A DNA stretch of 47,672 nt from Novosphingobium sp. GTDB lineage: Bacteria; Pseudomonadota; Alphaproteobacteria; Sphingomonadales; Sphingomonadaceae. Positions 8,622 to 18,034 of the stretch are shown piece after piece. The notes beneath the pieces are model-generated. The model worked only from the letters and a program-made list of their open reading frames with translations, was not told the DNA's origin and did not search any database. Position numbers and translations under genes: made by a program. Position 1 is the stretch's first letter. Each line of letters starts with the position of its first letter. The stretch spans positions 1 through 47,672 of the forward strand of contig NZ_JAIXPP010000104.1 in the NCBI RefSeq assembly GCF_027486195.1, given 5' to 3'.

Positions 8622-10246
8622 TCCTCGATCAAAAGCGCGCCAAAGGGCGGCAGTGTTCCGGGTACGGCACCGTTGACGGCGCTCAGCACGCGACCAGCAG
8701 GAGAGGCTGCAGCGGGCCAGGGCGCAGCCAGATGCCCCATGTTGAACACGCCCGTCACGCGCGAGCCTTCGGCGCTGCGGCGAATTGCGAGCACATTGCC
8801 ACCTGCATGAAGCACGGTGAAATCACCGGCGCGCATGGCCATGTTTTCCTTGCGCAGCGCCAGCAGTGCGCGCGTCAGGTTGAGTAGTGAAGCGGGATCG
8901 GCGTCCTGCCGGTCCACCGCGCGCGCATGATTCTCGGCACCCAGCGGCAGCCACGGCGTGCCTGTGGTAAAGCCTCCCTGTTCGCCCTGCGCCTGCCACG
9001 GCAGCGGAGTGCGCGCGCCATCGCGCGAAAGCGTCAGCGGCCAGTTGGCGATCGCTTCCGGGTCCTGCACCTGCTCGAAGGGGATCTCGACTTGCGTGAG
9101 GCCCAGCTCCTCGCCCTGATAAATGATGATGTTGCCGCGCAGCGAGGCGAGCAGCATGGCCTTCATCCGCGCGAAGGCCTCCACATCCTGCGGTGCGCAC
9201 CAGCGCGACAAGGCACGCGGCGCATCGTGGTTCTCGAAGGCCCAGCTCGGCCAGCCCGTGCCCGGCGCATCGGGCCATTTGGCCTGCGTATCTGCCACAA
9301 GCTGCGGTGTCAGGCGGTCGGCGTAGAGGAAATCGAAGCCGTAGGCGCTGTTGAGCCGTTCGTCACCGGCGGTGAATTCCTTCATCTCGGTTTCGGCCAG
9401 ATCGCCGCCGACTTCAGCCAGCGTGAACACGGCGCCATAGCGGTTGCACAGCGCCCGCAGTCGCTCGATGAAGCCGACAATGCCGGGGTGCGACTGGTTG
9501 TAGATCTTGAGTTGGTAATCGAACGGGCGGGTGCGGCGGCGACCGTCGTAGGGCGCGGGCGGATTGTTGCGCAGGCCCGGGTCGTGCATCAGGAAATTGA
9601 GCGCATCGATGCGGAAGCCGTCGACGCCCCGGTCCAGCCAGAACTTCATGACCCCCAGCAGCGCATCCTGCACGGCGGGATTGTGCGCGTTGACCTGGGG
9701 CTGGCTGCTCAGGAAATTGTGCATGTAGTACTGGCAGCGGCGGGCGTCCCACGTCCATGCGGGGCCTCCGAACACCGACTGCCAGTTGGATGGTGGCGAG
9801 CCGTCTTCTTGCGGATCGGCCCAGACGTACCAATCGGCGCGCGGATTGTCGCGGCTCTGGCGGCTCTCCTCGAACCACGGATGCTGATCGGAGGTATGGG
9901 CATAGACCTGATCGATGGTGACCTTGAGGCCAAGTTCGTGCGCGCGCGCGACCATCTTGTCGAAATCGGCGAGCGTGCCGAAGATCGGATCGACGTCGCA
10001 GTAATCCGCGACGTCGTAGCCGAAATCGCGCATCGGCGAAGTGAAGAAGGGCGAGACCCAGATCGCATCGACACCGAGCGCGGCGACATGATCGAGCCGC
10101 TGGGTGATCCCCGGCAGATCGCCGATCCCGTCCCCGTTCGCATCGCAGAAGCTGCGCGGATAGATCTGGTAGATGGCAGCGCCCCGCCACCACGGCAGAT
10201 CGGCCGGTGCGGGGTTTGGCTGAGCAAGGCGTTTTGCTTGAGTCAT
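8618..10246 (-). CDS. GH13 alpha-glucosidase (cytoplasmic)
   Basis: This 542-residue enzyme lacks a signal peptide and belongs to the oligo-1,6-/alpha-glucosidase branch of GH13. The N-terminal WWRGAAIYQIYPRSFCDANGDGIGDL is typical of that branch. The conserved GH13 regions are present: DQVYAHTSDQH, FRIDALNF with nucleophile D214, TLAEVGGD with acid/base E278, and FENHDAPR with D341. It should release glucose from short alpha-glucosides brought into the cytoplasm, probably by the nearby MFS carrier. The ATG at 10246 overlaps the previous stop by 4 nt, so the upstream 14-residue extension is rejected. The downstream GH97 start overlaps its stop in the same way. Confidence 0.92.
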   Translation of the reverse strand: MTQAKRLAQPNPAPADLPWWRGAAIYQIYPRSFCDANGDGIGDLPGITQRLDHVAALGVDAIWVSPFFTSPMRDFGYDVADYCDVDPIFGTLADFDKMVARAHELGLKVTIDQVYAHTSDQHPWFEESRQSRDNPRADWYVWADPQEDGSPPSNWQSVFGGPAWTWDARRCQYYMHNFLSSQPQVNAHNPAVQDALLGVMKFWLDRGVDGFRIDALNFLMHDPGLRNNPPAPYDGRRRTRPFDYQLKIYNQSHPGIVGFIERLRALCNRYGAVFTLAEVGGDLAETEMKEFTAGDERLNSAYGFDFLYADRLTPQLVADTQAKWPDAPGTGWPSWAFENHDAPRALSRWCAPQDVEAFARMKAMLLASLRGNIIIYQGEELGLTQVEIPFEQVQDPEAIANWPLTLSRDGARTPLPWQAQGEQGGFTTGTPWLPLGAENHARAVDRQDADPASLLNLTRALLALRKENMAMRAGDFTVLHAGGNVLAIRRSAEGSRVTGVFNMGHLAAPWPAAASPAGRVLSAVNGAVPGTLPPFGALLIEE

Positions 10247-12090
10247 CGGGTAGTCTGTGTCCCTGGGGAGGAAGGGAGAAGGCGGCACACCGCGCTGCCG
10301 AACGCGGGAAGATCGAGCGTGACGCTGCCCGGCGCAGCAACGCGCGCCGGGCAGGCGCCGAACAGCGTTTCAATCGCTTCAGCCGAAGTACCGACGACGC
10401 TGGCGGCATGGATCGGAGCGTCCGAGGTGTTGAAGGCGATGAGATACTCCTCGCCCGTATCGGGATCGAAGCGCGAGACGCTGAACAGGCCCGGCTTCTC
10501 CTCATATCCGCGCACCACCTGCCGTCCGCGCGCCAGCGCCGGATGCGCGGCGCGCAGGGCGGCGAGATCGCGGATCAGGCGGTAGAACGGGTGCGCGGGA
10601 TCGAAGTGGTCCGCGCTGGCCGGGCGGGTTGTGTCAAGCACGGGATTGTCGAGGTAGCTCGCCGTTCTGCTCGGGAACATATCCTCGCGCGAATCCGTGT
10701 CGTTGCCATCACCGATAAAGCCCTGTTCGTCGCCATAGTAGATCACCGGCGAACCGCGCAGCGTGAGCAGCATGACATGGGCGAGGCGGACGCGTGCTTC
10801 GAGTTCAGCCTGGCTGATCCCGGGCCGGTCATGGCGGACGAGCGAGGAAAAGCGGCCCATGTCGTGATTGCCAAGGAACGTCGGCATGGCGAGCGCCGCC
10901 TGCTCGCCCCCTTCGTAGAGCACGTCGCCATCGAACAGTTCGGCCAGCACGCTGGTGCCCTTGCCCTGCCCCAGCACCGCGCGGACCGAGCCTTCGAAGG
11001 CGAAATCGAGCACAGCCGGGTAGCCGTCGCGCCGGGTATACTGCGCGATATAGCCGTTGCTCGGCTCCTCCCGCGCGACTTCGCCGAAGATCGTGAAGTT
11101 GGGAATGCCTTTGGCTTTGGCAGTCTCAAGCATGGCCGGGATGAACGCCTGCCAGAATCCGGGGTCGACATGGCGCGCGGTGTCGATGCGGTAGCCGTCT
11201 ATGCCGAAGTCTTCTATCCATTGCCGGTAGATAGCGATCATGCCCTCGCGAACGCGGGGATGTTCGGTGAACAGATCATCCAGACCGACGAAATCACCGA
11301 AACGGGCACTTTCACCGGTGAAGGTGGTGTCGCCCCGGTTGTGGTAGAACGCCGGATCGTTGAGCCATTCAGGCACTTTGACGTGCGCTTCACCGGCGGG
11401 AACGAAGGGCGTGTAGGCGAAGGCGGGATCGGTGAGTTTTGCAAAGTTGGCGGGCGAGGAATCCTGATCGCCCGCGAAACCTGCATTGATCGCCGGCCCG
11501 TTCACGCCGGCCTTGCGCGAATAGGGGTAGTCCGCGCGGGACCGATAGGGGAAGCCGCCGGCGGCATCCGGCTCGCGGAACTGGATCACATCAGCCGTAT
11601 GGTTGGCGATAATGTCCATGTAGACCTTGAGCCCGCGCGCATGGGCGGCATCGACCAGCGCCTTGAAATCGGCGTTGGTGCCGAAATGCGGATCGACGCG
11701 GGTAAAGTCGGTGATCCAGTAGCCGTGATAACCGGCACTCTCCAGCCCCGGCACGCCCTGCACCGGCTTGTTCTTGAACACCGGACCGACCCAGACCGCG
11801 GTCGCGCCGAGGCCTTTTATGTAGTCGAGCCGCTGGATCAGGCCCTTGAGATCACCGCCATGGTAAAAGCTCTTCGAAGCAGGATCGAAGCCGGTCTTGA
11901 GCCGGTCGCCCTTGAGGCCGCCGCGATCGTTGGCGGGATCGCCGTTTTCGAACCGGTCGGGCAGGAGGAAGTAGATCACCTCGCCCGCCGCCGGGCGCGC
12001 ACGCACGGCATCGAGTGGCACATCGGCGCGGGCAGGCGCGCTGGCTACAGCGAGCACGGCCAACGCGGCAAGGCTTGCCCAGCGCTTCAC
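10243..12090 (-). CDS. Exported GH13 alpha-amylase/neopullulanase-type enzyme
   Basis: This is a 615-residue GH13 enzyme with a signal peptide (MKRWASLAALAVLAVASAPARA). The start is a GTG at 12090 that overlaps the halogenase stop by 4 nt (GTGA); the ATG at 12126 would add a non-signal stretch. After the leader come the catalytic barrel motifs DIIANHTADV near 159-168, YRIDTARH with nucleophile D303, FGEVA with E337, and FLGNHDMGR, followed by a C-terminal beta domain. It probably cuts starch, glycogen or cyclodextrin-type glucans outside the cytoplasm. The products would pass to the GH97 and GH13 glucosidases encoded next. Confidence 0.9.
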   Translation of the reverse strand: MKRWASLAALAVLAVASAPARADVPLDAVRARPAAGEVIYFLLPDRFENGDPANDRGGLKGDRLKTGFDPASKSFYHGGDLKGLIQRLDYIKGLGATAVWVGPVFKNKPVQGVPGLESAGYHGYWITDFTRVDPHFGTNADFKALVDAAHARGLKVYMDIIANHTADVIQFREPDAAGGFPYRSRADYPYSRKAGVNGPAINAGFAGDQDSSPANFAKLTDPAFAYTPFVPAGEAHVKVPEWLNDPAFYHNRGDTTFTGESARFGDFVGLDDLFTEHPRVREGMIAIYRQWIEDFGIDGYRIDTARHVDPGFWQAFIPAMLETAKAKGIPNFTIFGEVAREEPSNGYIAQYTRRDGYPAVLDFAFEGSVRAVLGQGKGTSVLAELFDGDVLYEGGEQAALAMPTFLGNHDMGRFSSLVRHDRPGISQAELEARVRLAHVMLLTLRGSPVIYYGDEQGFIGDGNDTDSREDMFPSRTASYLDNPVLDTTRPASADHFDPAHPFYRLIRDLAALRAAHPALARGRQVVRGYEEKPGLFSVSRFDPDTGEEYLIAFNTSDAPIHAASVVGTSAEAIETLFGACPARVAAPGSVTLDLPAFGSAVCRLLPSSPGTQTTR

Positions 12091-13637
12091 GCGGCGGCCC
12101 CGAGATTGAGCGGCGGCGCGGCGCAATGGCGGGCGATGAAATCGGCATGGCCGGGATAGCGCTCCACCTCGCGGACGTAGAGCCCGTTCAACGTTTCGAG
12201 GTAGGATTTGAGATCGGCCTCGTCGATTGTCTCGGCCAGCGCGTGGCTGCGCTGCGGGACGATCCCCTGCCCCGCCATGACCTGGAACCAGCCCACTTCC
12301 CCGAACAGTTCGTCACCGTGGCGGAAGATATGGCCGTTGGCGCGGAACAGCTCGATGCGGTCGCTCAGCGTGTCAGGCAGCGCCATCTCGCGCATCGCCT
12401 GCCAGAACGGTTCGGGCCGCTGGTTCACGTGGTAGTGCAGCACGATGAAATCACGGATGCGCTCCATCTCGAAGGTAAACTGGCGGTTGTATTCATTGCG
12501 CGCGGCCTGGGTCTGGTCCTTGCCGGGCAGGAACTTGAGGATGCGCGAGATCGCGGTCTGGATCAGGTGGATGCTGGTCGATTCCAGCGGTTCAAGGAAG
12601 CCGCTGGCAAGCCCGACCGCGATCACATTGCCGCGCCACGCCTCGCTGCGGCGCCCGGTGGTGAAGCGGATGGGCCTGGGATCCGCAAGCGCAGGGCCAT
12701 CGAGGTGGGCAAGCAGGCTGTCAGCCGCCTCGTCGTCCGAGGTGAAGGCGCTGCAATAGACGCGGCCATTGCCGGTGCGGTGCTGGAGCGGAATGCGCCA
12801 CTGCCACCCTGCGGTGTGCGCGGTGGCGCGGGTATAAGGAGTGAAGTCCGGGGCACGGCCGCTCGGCACGGCCAGCGCGCGGTCGCAGGGCAGCCAGTGG
12901 CTCCAGTCGACATAACCGCTGCCCATGGTGCCACCGATCAGTAGGCCGCGAAAGCCGGTGCAATCAATGAAGAGGTCGCCGGAAATTTCCTCGCCAGAGG
13001 CAAGGACAAGCGTTGTGATATCGCCGCTCAGCGGATCCTGCCGGACTTCGGAAATCCGGCCTTCGCGCCGGGTGACGCCCCGGCCTTCCGCGAACTGGCG
13101 CAGGAAGGCGGCATAGAGCCCCGCGTCGAAGTGAAACGCGTGCGGCATTTCGGGGATGTTGCGACTGGTCAGCGGAGCGCCGCGATGCATGCGGCCCGCG
13201 CGTGCGGCGACATCGTTGATTGCATAAGCGCCATGCGGCCCGGCAATGCCAAGGCGGCGGCCCCGCGACCAATAGTGGTGGAAGGCGCAGAGCCCCACAT
13301 CGCGGCCGACATCGCCGAATGCATGCATGTAGCGTTCGCCCGGCGCGCCCCAGCCCACGAATTCGATCGCGAGCTTGAAAGTGGCCTGCGTGGCACGGAT
13401 GAAAGCGTCTTCGTCGATCCCGAGCGCCTGATTGAACATGCGGATCTGGGGGATCGTCGCCTCGCCCACGCCGACGGTGCCGATCTCTTCGGATTCGACG
13501 AGCGTGACGGTGAAGCCGGCATCAAGGAAATGGCCGAGGGCAGCAGCTGTCATCCAGCCCGCCGTGCCGCCACCGGCCACGACGATACGAACGGGGTCGG
13601 TGTTGGGTCCGCTACCGCTGGTCTCAGTGCTGCGCAT
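12087..13637 (-). CDS. Flavin-dependent halogenase, PrnA-like
   Basis: This 516-residue protein belongs to the tryptophan-halogenase family, which chlorinates or brominates aromatic substrates using reduced flavin, oxygen and halide. The FAD motif GGGTAGWM is at 22-29. K88 (ATFKLAIEF) matches the catalytic lysine of PrnA/RebH, EPLESTSIHL holds the matching glutamate, and WQWRIP is the family WxWxIP signature. ATG 13637 with GGGAGAC upstream is preferred over the earlier ATG. No flavin reductase gene is adjacent. Such halogenases recur beside TonB receptors in Caulobacterales, Xanthomonadales and Sphingomonadales, but their substrate there is unknown. It is the first gene after the TonB receptor and overlaps the amylase gene by 4 nt. 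Confidence 0.88.
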   Translation of the reverse strand: MRSTETSGSGPNTDPVRIVVAGGGTAGWMTAAALGHFLDAGFTVTLVESEEIGTVGVGEATIPQIRMFNQALGIDEDAFIRATQATFKLAIEFVGWGAPGERYMHAFGDVGRDVGLCAFHHYWSRGRRLGIAGPHGAYAINDVAARAGRMHRGAPLTSRNIPEMPHAFHFDAGLYAAFLRQFAEGRGVTRREGRISEVRQDPLSGDITTLVLASGEEISGDLFIDCTGFRGLLIGGTMGSGYVDWSHWLPCDRALAVPSGRAPDFTPYTRATAHTAGWQWRIPLQHRTGNGRVYCSAFTSDDEAADSLLAHLDGPALADPRPIRFTTGRRSEAWRGNVIAVGLASGFLEPLESTSIHLIQTAISRILKFLPGKDQTQAARNEYNRQFTFEMERIRDFIVLHYHVNQRPEPFWQAMREMALPDTLSDRIELFRANGHIFRHGDELFGEVGWFQVMAGQGIVPQRSHALAETIDEADLKSYLETLNGLYVREVERYPGHADFIARHCAAPPLNLGAAA

Positions 13638-13736
13638 CGCAGTCTCCCTGTGGCCCGACTGACGGGGCGGTCCGGATGGTGAAATCGGGCGCCGGGCGGC
13701 CATCGACAGACATGGCAGGCGCGGCGGTTCTGTCGC

Positions 13737-13759
13737 GGCTGCCCGGTGACCGGGCAGCC
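13737..13759 (-). terminator. Second strong hairpin between TonB receptor and halogenase genes
   Basis: A perfect 10-bp inverted repeat (GGCTGCCCGG and CCGGGCAGCC, 3-nt loop) is extended by CTGTCGC at 13730 and GCGACAG at 13762, with a short bulge. There is no T-run on the minus strand, so it may be a partial terminator, an attenuator or an RNA-stability element. Confidence 0.55.
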
Positions 13760-13801
13760 TGGCGACAGCTCTTCATCGTTTCAGGCATGGGCGGAAGGTA
13801 C

Positions 13802-13835
13802 CGGGCGGATGGACTTGCAGCAAGCCATCCGCCCG
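13802..13835 (-). terminator. First strong hairpin, just after the TonB receptor gene
   Basis: The outer stem is CGGGCGGATGG and CCATCCGCCCG (11 bp, perfect). An inner stem CTTG/CAAG around a 3-nt loop sits above a single bulged base. It starts 16 nt past the receptor stop and lacks a T-run. It is a terminator or a 3'-end decay barrier. Confidence 0.6.
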
Positions 13836-13850
13836 AACCCCGCATAGCTA

Positions 13851-16658
13851 TTAGAACTTGTAGCTGAGCCCGATGTAGAAGTCCCGGCCGTAGCGCTGGT
13901 AGTCGATCACCTGGCGCGGATCGTTGTTCTGGTAGGTGATGAACGGACGATCGGTGAGGTTGCGCGCCTGGAACAGGATCGAGAGGCCTTCGAGCGCCGT
14001 ACCGGGCTGGAAGTCATACCCGATCTGGGCGTCGAGGATGCCTTCCGCCTTCGCCGTGCGGTAGGTCGGGTTGGCCGAAAGACCAGCGACCTCGGCGAGG
14101 AACTTCGAGCGGTAGCGATACGAAGCGCGGACCTGGAGGCCGTGCTTTTCGTAGTAGACCGAGGCGTTGCCCACCCAGTCCGACAGGCCCGGCAGGGTGA
14201 TCGGGTTGGTCGGATCGCTGTTCAGGCGGATCGTGCTGTCGGTGTACGAGCCGCTGCCATAGAAGCCGAAGCCGTCAAGCGAAGGCGTGAGCAGCGAGAA
14301 CGGCAGCGAGAGCGTGAACTCTGCGCCCTTGAGCGAGCCGCCGCCATCGTTGAGCGGCTGCGAGACAACGCCAACCGTGGTTGCGAGCTGGTTGCGGATA
14401 GCTGCCGGCAGCGAGGCCGCGACGGTCGCGAAGTCGAACGGCAGGTTGCGCTGAGGATTCACGAAGTCGGTCAGCTTCTTGTAGTAACCGGCCAGCGACA
14501 CGTAGCCGCCCTTCGGGAAGTAGTGTTCGACCGAGACGTCCACGTTAGCCGCACGGTAGGGACGCAGCTGCGCGTTACCGCCGTTCGACTGGAAGAACGG
14601 CCGGGTCGGATCGTTCGAGCCAAGGTTCTGGAAGTTGAAGCTCAGCTCCTGGTTCACCCGCTCCTGATCGAGACGCGGACGAACCATGCTGAGCGAGCCG
14701 GCCAGCTTGACGTAGGTGGCATCGGCAACTTCAAGCGAGAAGTTCGCGCTCGGCAGGACGCGCCAGAACTTGTCGCCGCCCGTGGCAGGAACGACGAGCA
14801 CGGTTCCGGTGGCCGAGTCGAAGTTCGAGATCGAACCGGTCGAGCTCTGGTCGGTGTAGACCGCCTGCACGCCGATCGAGCCGGTGAGCTTCTTGCCGCC
14901 GACGTCGCCGTCAAGCTTCACCATGGCGTAACCGGTCCACACCTTCTCGGTCACGCTGTTGTCGCGCACCAGCGAGACCGGACGGTTGTCGTAGACCGAG
15001 GCCAGCGAGTTGTTGAGGAGGTAGACAGGATTGAGCGCGAGCATCTGCGGCACGCCGAGGTAGGCGAGCGGCACGGTGCCGACGACGGCCTGATCCGGAA
15101 TGGCGGCAAACTTCGGAGTCCCGCTGTCCACCGAGCAGTCGCTGCCGGCGCCCTTGGGGCACAGGAAGAACGAGGTGAACGCCGAGGTCTTCTTGCGGCG
15201 GCTGAAGTTCGCGCCGATCTGCCAGCCCGCGAGCGGGCCCGCACCTTCGAGCGAACCGTCGAGGTCGGCCCGCAGCGAAAGCAGATCGTCCTTGAACTTC
15301 GGACGGTTGAGGAAGCCCGCCTGCACGACGGCCTTGGTGCCGTTGTAGCCCCAACCGCGCGGGTCGGTCAGGCCGAACAGCGACTTGTCGGCATAGTTGA
15401 GGGTCGGGACGATATCGAACGTGCCGTTGGGATTGGCCGAAATCTTGAGCGTGTCCGAAGCACCCGTCGCGCCGTAGCCGGTGCCGGTGTAGGTCTCGAG
15501 CAGATCGTCGGTGCGCTTGGCAGTGCTGTAGGACGCGTCGACGGTCAGGTGCATCGTGTCGCTGAGACCGATGACGTTGTTCCAGCCAATCGAGAAGTTG
15601 TCTGCCTCACGCTTGTTGCGGTCGTTGCGCTGCACGGCGTGAACGCCGGAAACAGTGGCCTGCGTGACGAGGCCGTTGTCGACCGTGTAGCCGGGCTGCA
15701 CCGTGGCGCCCGAACCCCATGCCGGCGCGATCGGGAATTCGATGCCGCGCAGGATCTGGGTTTCCTTGAAGTGCGAATAGAGCACGTCGAGGGTCGAGTG
15801 GAAGTTGTCGCTCGGCTGGTATTCCAGCGTGGCGACAGCGCCGTAGCGCTGCAGCTTGTTCGACTGGACGTAGGGCTTGGCGCCGCCGAGGAACAGGTTG
15901 CCGCCGGCTGCGCCTTCGTTCGGGAAGCCCCAGGCGTTGTAGCGCTCGTTCTGCGAGGGCGCGTCGGTGGCCGAGACGCCGATGGCGATGCCGAAGGTGT
16001 CGTTTGCGAACTTGTCGACGTAGGCGGCCGAAGCGCGGTAGCCATAGCGGCTACCATCGGGGTTGAGCTTCTTCTGGCCGTTCATCTGGCCGCGCAGCTG
16101 CACCGAGACGATGCGGTCCTTCTGCGCAAGAGGGCGCAGCATGCGCAGGTCGACCGTGCCGGCGATGCCGGCGGCGACCAGCGACGGGGTCGGGGCCTTG
16201 TAGACGACGACGTTCTTGAAGAATTCGGCCGGGTACTGGTCGTACTCGACGCCGCGGTTGTCACCGACAGTGACCTGCTCGCGGCCGTTCAGCAGGGTGG
16301 TGCCGAAATCGGGGCCGAGGCCGCGGATCGAAAGGCGCTGGTCGCGGCCTTCAAGACGCTGCGAGGTGACGCCGGGCAGACGAGCGAGCGAATCCGCGAT
16401 CGACACGTCGGGCAGCTTGCCGATGTCTTCGGCCGAGAGCGCTTCCACGATGGTCGGCGCGCCGCGCTTGATCGAGGCCGAGGCATTAAGCGAGGCGCGG
16501 TAGCCGGTGACGACAATGGCGCCATCATCGGCGGCGGGTGCTTCGGCAGCGGCCTGCGGCGCGGCATCCTGCGCGAAGGCGGGTGCAGCAAGAGCGGCAG
16601 CGGTCAGCGCAATCGCCGAACTGCCCAGACGGATAGCAAAAAGGGTGTGCTTAGCCAT
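13851..16658 (-). CDS. TonB-dependent outer-membrane receptor (alpha-glucan locus)
   Basis: This 935-residue receptor has a signal peptide ending near AFAQ (residue 30). A TonB-box-like segment GAIVVTGYRAS follows, then the plug (EDIGKLPDVSIADSLARLPGV, SIRGLGPDFGTTLLNG) and the 22-strand barrel, ending in the outer-membrane signature YIGLSYKF. The ATG at 16658 has GGGGGAGA upstream. It is of the kind used for oligosaccharide uptake in Alphaproteobacteria, without a SusD partner. Its neighbours (amylase, glucosidases, LacI regulator) point to maltodextrins or another alpha-glucan. A near-perfect palindrome at 16771 lies in its promoter region. Two hairpins follow the gene. Confidence 0.93.
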   Translation of the reverse strand: MAKHTLFAIRLGSSAIALTAAALAAPAFAQDAAPQAAAEAPAADDGAIVVTGYRASLNASASIKRGAPTIVEALSAEDIGKLPDVSIADSLARLPGVTSQRLEGRDQRLSIRGLGPDFGTTLLNGREQVTVGDNRGVEYDQYPAEFFKNVVVYKAPTPSLVAAGIAGTVDLRMLRPLAQKDRIVSVQLRGQMNGQKKLNPDGSRYGYRASAAYVDKFANDTFGIAIGVSATDAPSQNERYNAWGFPNEGAAGGNLFLGGAKPYVQSNKLQRYGAVATLEYQPSDNFHSTLDVLYSHFKETQILRGIEFPIAPAWGSGATVQPGYTVDNGLVTQATVSGVHAVQRNDRNKREADNFSIGWNNVIGLSDTMHLTVDASYSTAKRTDDLLETYTGTGYGATGASDTLKISANPNGTFDIVPTLNYADKSLFGLTDPRGWGYNGTKAVVQAGFLNRPKFKDDLLSLRADLDGSLEGAGPLAGWQIGANFSRRKKTSAFTSFFLCPKGAGSDCSVDSGTPKFAAIPDQAVVGTVPLAYLGVPQMLALNPVYLLNNSLASVYDNRPVSLVRDNSVTEKVWTGYAMVKLDGDVGGKKLTGSIGVQAVYTDQSSTGSISNFDSATGTVLVVPATGGDKFWRVLPSANFSLEVADATYVKLAGSLSMVRPRLDQERVNQELSFNFQNLGSNDPTRPFFQSNGGNAQLRPYRAANVDVSVEHYFPKGGYVSLAGYYKKLTDFVNPQRNLPFDFATVAASLPAAIRNQLATTVGVVSQPLNDGGGSLKGAEFTLSLPFSLLTPSLDGFGFYGSGSYTDSTIRLNSDPTNPITLPGLSDWVGNASVYYEKHGLQVRASYRYRSKFLAEVAGLSANPTYRTAKAEGILDAQIGYDFQPGTALEGLSILFQARNLTDRPFITYQNNDPRQVIDYQRYGRDFYIGLSYKF

Positions 16659-16770
16659 GGAAATCAGATCTCCCCCATGCGGCCAGATCGTGGCCTCGAC
16701 GTTGTCGGAACGCGGTTTTTCCGGGTTCAGTACGAGGCGCTGGGTAGGCCCGGCATGGCAAGGAACGAAT

Positions 16771-16788
16771 ATGGCATACGTATACCAT
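16771..16788. promoter_or_regulatory. Predicted LacI-family operator (site A)
   Basis: ATGGCATACGTATACCAT is an 18-bp palindrome with one mismatched pair and a central CG, the form typical of LacI-family sites. It lies between the divergent receptor and lacI-type genes, 113 bp from the receptor start. Similar cores occur at 5607 and 18038. Confidence 0.7.
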
Positions 16789-16968
16789 CGGAATTCCGGG
16801 CGTTTGGAGCACTGCGGTGAGGCCGATTTGTCACGCATGGCGCCTGCACAATGCGTTGAACGCCATGAGTCCTCCGGGGCAATTGCTTCCATGCATTTCC
16901 ATGCGTAGACTGCAGCCATGCCGACCATGCGGGGGAAAACCGCGGCGGTGCGGAGGAGGTTGCACGCG

Positions 16969-18003
16969 ATGGGCCGCAGGCCTTCCAACAAGCCGACCAG
17001 TTTCGACATCGCCTATCTGGCGGGGGTCTCGCAGCCGACGGTGAGCCGGGCGCTGCGGGGCAGCAAGTCGGTCAGCCTCGCCACGCGCCAGAAGATCGAG
17101 GCGATCGCGCGCCAGCTTGGCTACACGGTCGACAAGAACGCCTCCTCGCTCCGCTCGCAGCGCTCCAACACGTTGGCGCTGCTGTTTTTCGAGGATCCGA
17201 CGCCGGACGAATCCGGCATCAATCCGTTCTTTCTCGCCATGTTGGGGTCGATCACGCGGCATTGCGCGGCGCGCGGGCTCGATCTGCTGATCTCGTTCCA
17301 GCGGCTCGATGATGATTGGCACAAACGCTATCAGGACAGCCACCGGGCCGATGGGCTGATCCTGCTCGGCTATGGCGACTACACGCTTTACGAAAGCCGC
17401 CTACGCCAGCTCGTGCGTAGCGGCGCGCATTTCGTGCGCTGGGGCGCCGTAGAGCCAGATGCGCTAGGCGCGACGGTCGGCTCGGACAATTTCGGCGCCG
17501 GGCGCCTCGCGGGCGAGCATCTGCTGGCGCGCGGACGGCGCAAGATCGCGTTTCTGGGGCAGGCAGACAGCCACTATCCCGAGTTCAAGAACCGCTATGA
17601 AGGCCTTGTCCGCGCGGTGGAAACCGCGGGCCTGACGCATGATCCCGACCTCGTTGCCCCGGCCGTTTCCTCCGAGGAACTGGGCTATCAGGCGGCGCGC
17701 AAGCTCTTGAGGAACGGCAAGCCCTTCGACGCGATCTTCGCCGCAAGTGACCTCATTGCTATCGGCGCGATGCGCGCGCTGGCCGAGGCGGGGCTCAGCG
17801 TCCCCGGCGATGTTGCGGTGGTGGGCTTCGACGATATCCCGGCAGCCAGCCTCACTTCCCCGCCTTTGACGACGGTGATGCAGGACATGCGCCACGCCGG
17901 CGTCGCGTTGGTCGAGACGGTCATGGCGCAAGTCGAGGACAAGCCCCCGCCCTCGCCCTTCCTGCCCACCCGGCTCGTGGTGCGCGGCAGCACCGGCGGG
18001 TAG
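16969..18003 (+). CDS. LacI-family transcriptional regulator
   Basis: This 344-residue protein has an N-terminal LacI helix-turn-helix (TSFDIAYLAGVSQPTVSRAL) with a hinge helix. A periplasmic-binding-protein-like sensor domain follows, with the typical DGLILLG, GRLAGEHLLARGRRKIAFLG, FAASDLIAIGAMRAL and GDVAVVGFDD segments. ATG 16969 has AGGAGG 9 nt upstream, so it is preferred to the ATG at 16918. It is divergent from the TonB receptor and followed by the sugar carrier. It is very likely the local repressor, released by maltose or a maltodextrin product, although the ligand cannot be read from sequence. The palindromes at 5604, 16771 and 18035 are its probable sites. Confidence 0.92.
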   Translation: MGRRPSNKPTSFDIAYLAGVSQPTVSRALRGSKSVSLATRQKIEAIARQLGYTVDKNASSLRSQRSNTLALLFFEDPTPDESGINPFFLAMLGSITRHCAARGLDLLISFQRLDDDWHKRYQDSHRADGLILLGYGDYTLYESRLRQLVRSGAHFVRWGAVEPDALGATVGSDNFGAGRLAGEHLLARGRRKIAFLGQADSHYPEFKNRYEGLVRAVETAGLTHDPDLVAPAVSSEELGYQAARKLLRNGKPFDAIFAASDLIAIGAMRALAEAGLSVPGDVAVVGFDDIPAASLTSPPLTTVMQDMRHAGVALVETVMAQVEDKPPPSPFLPTRLVVRGSTGG

Positions 18004-18034
18004 TCCAGAGCGGAATAATCATGCAGGCATATGG

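Noticed and set aside
14142..16820. Open frame of 892 codons on the plus strand opposite the first TonB receptor
   Set aside because: The receptor frame has leader, plug and barrel signatures; the opposite frame has none and is a shadow.
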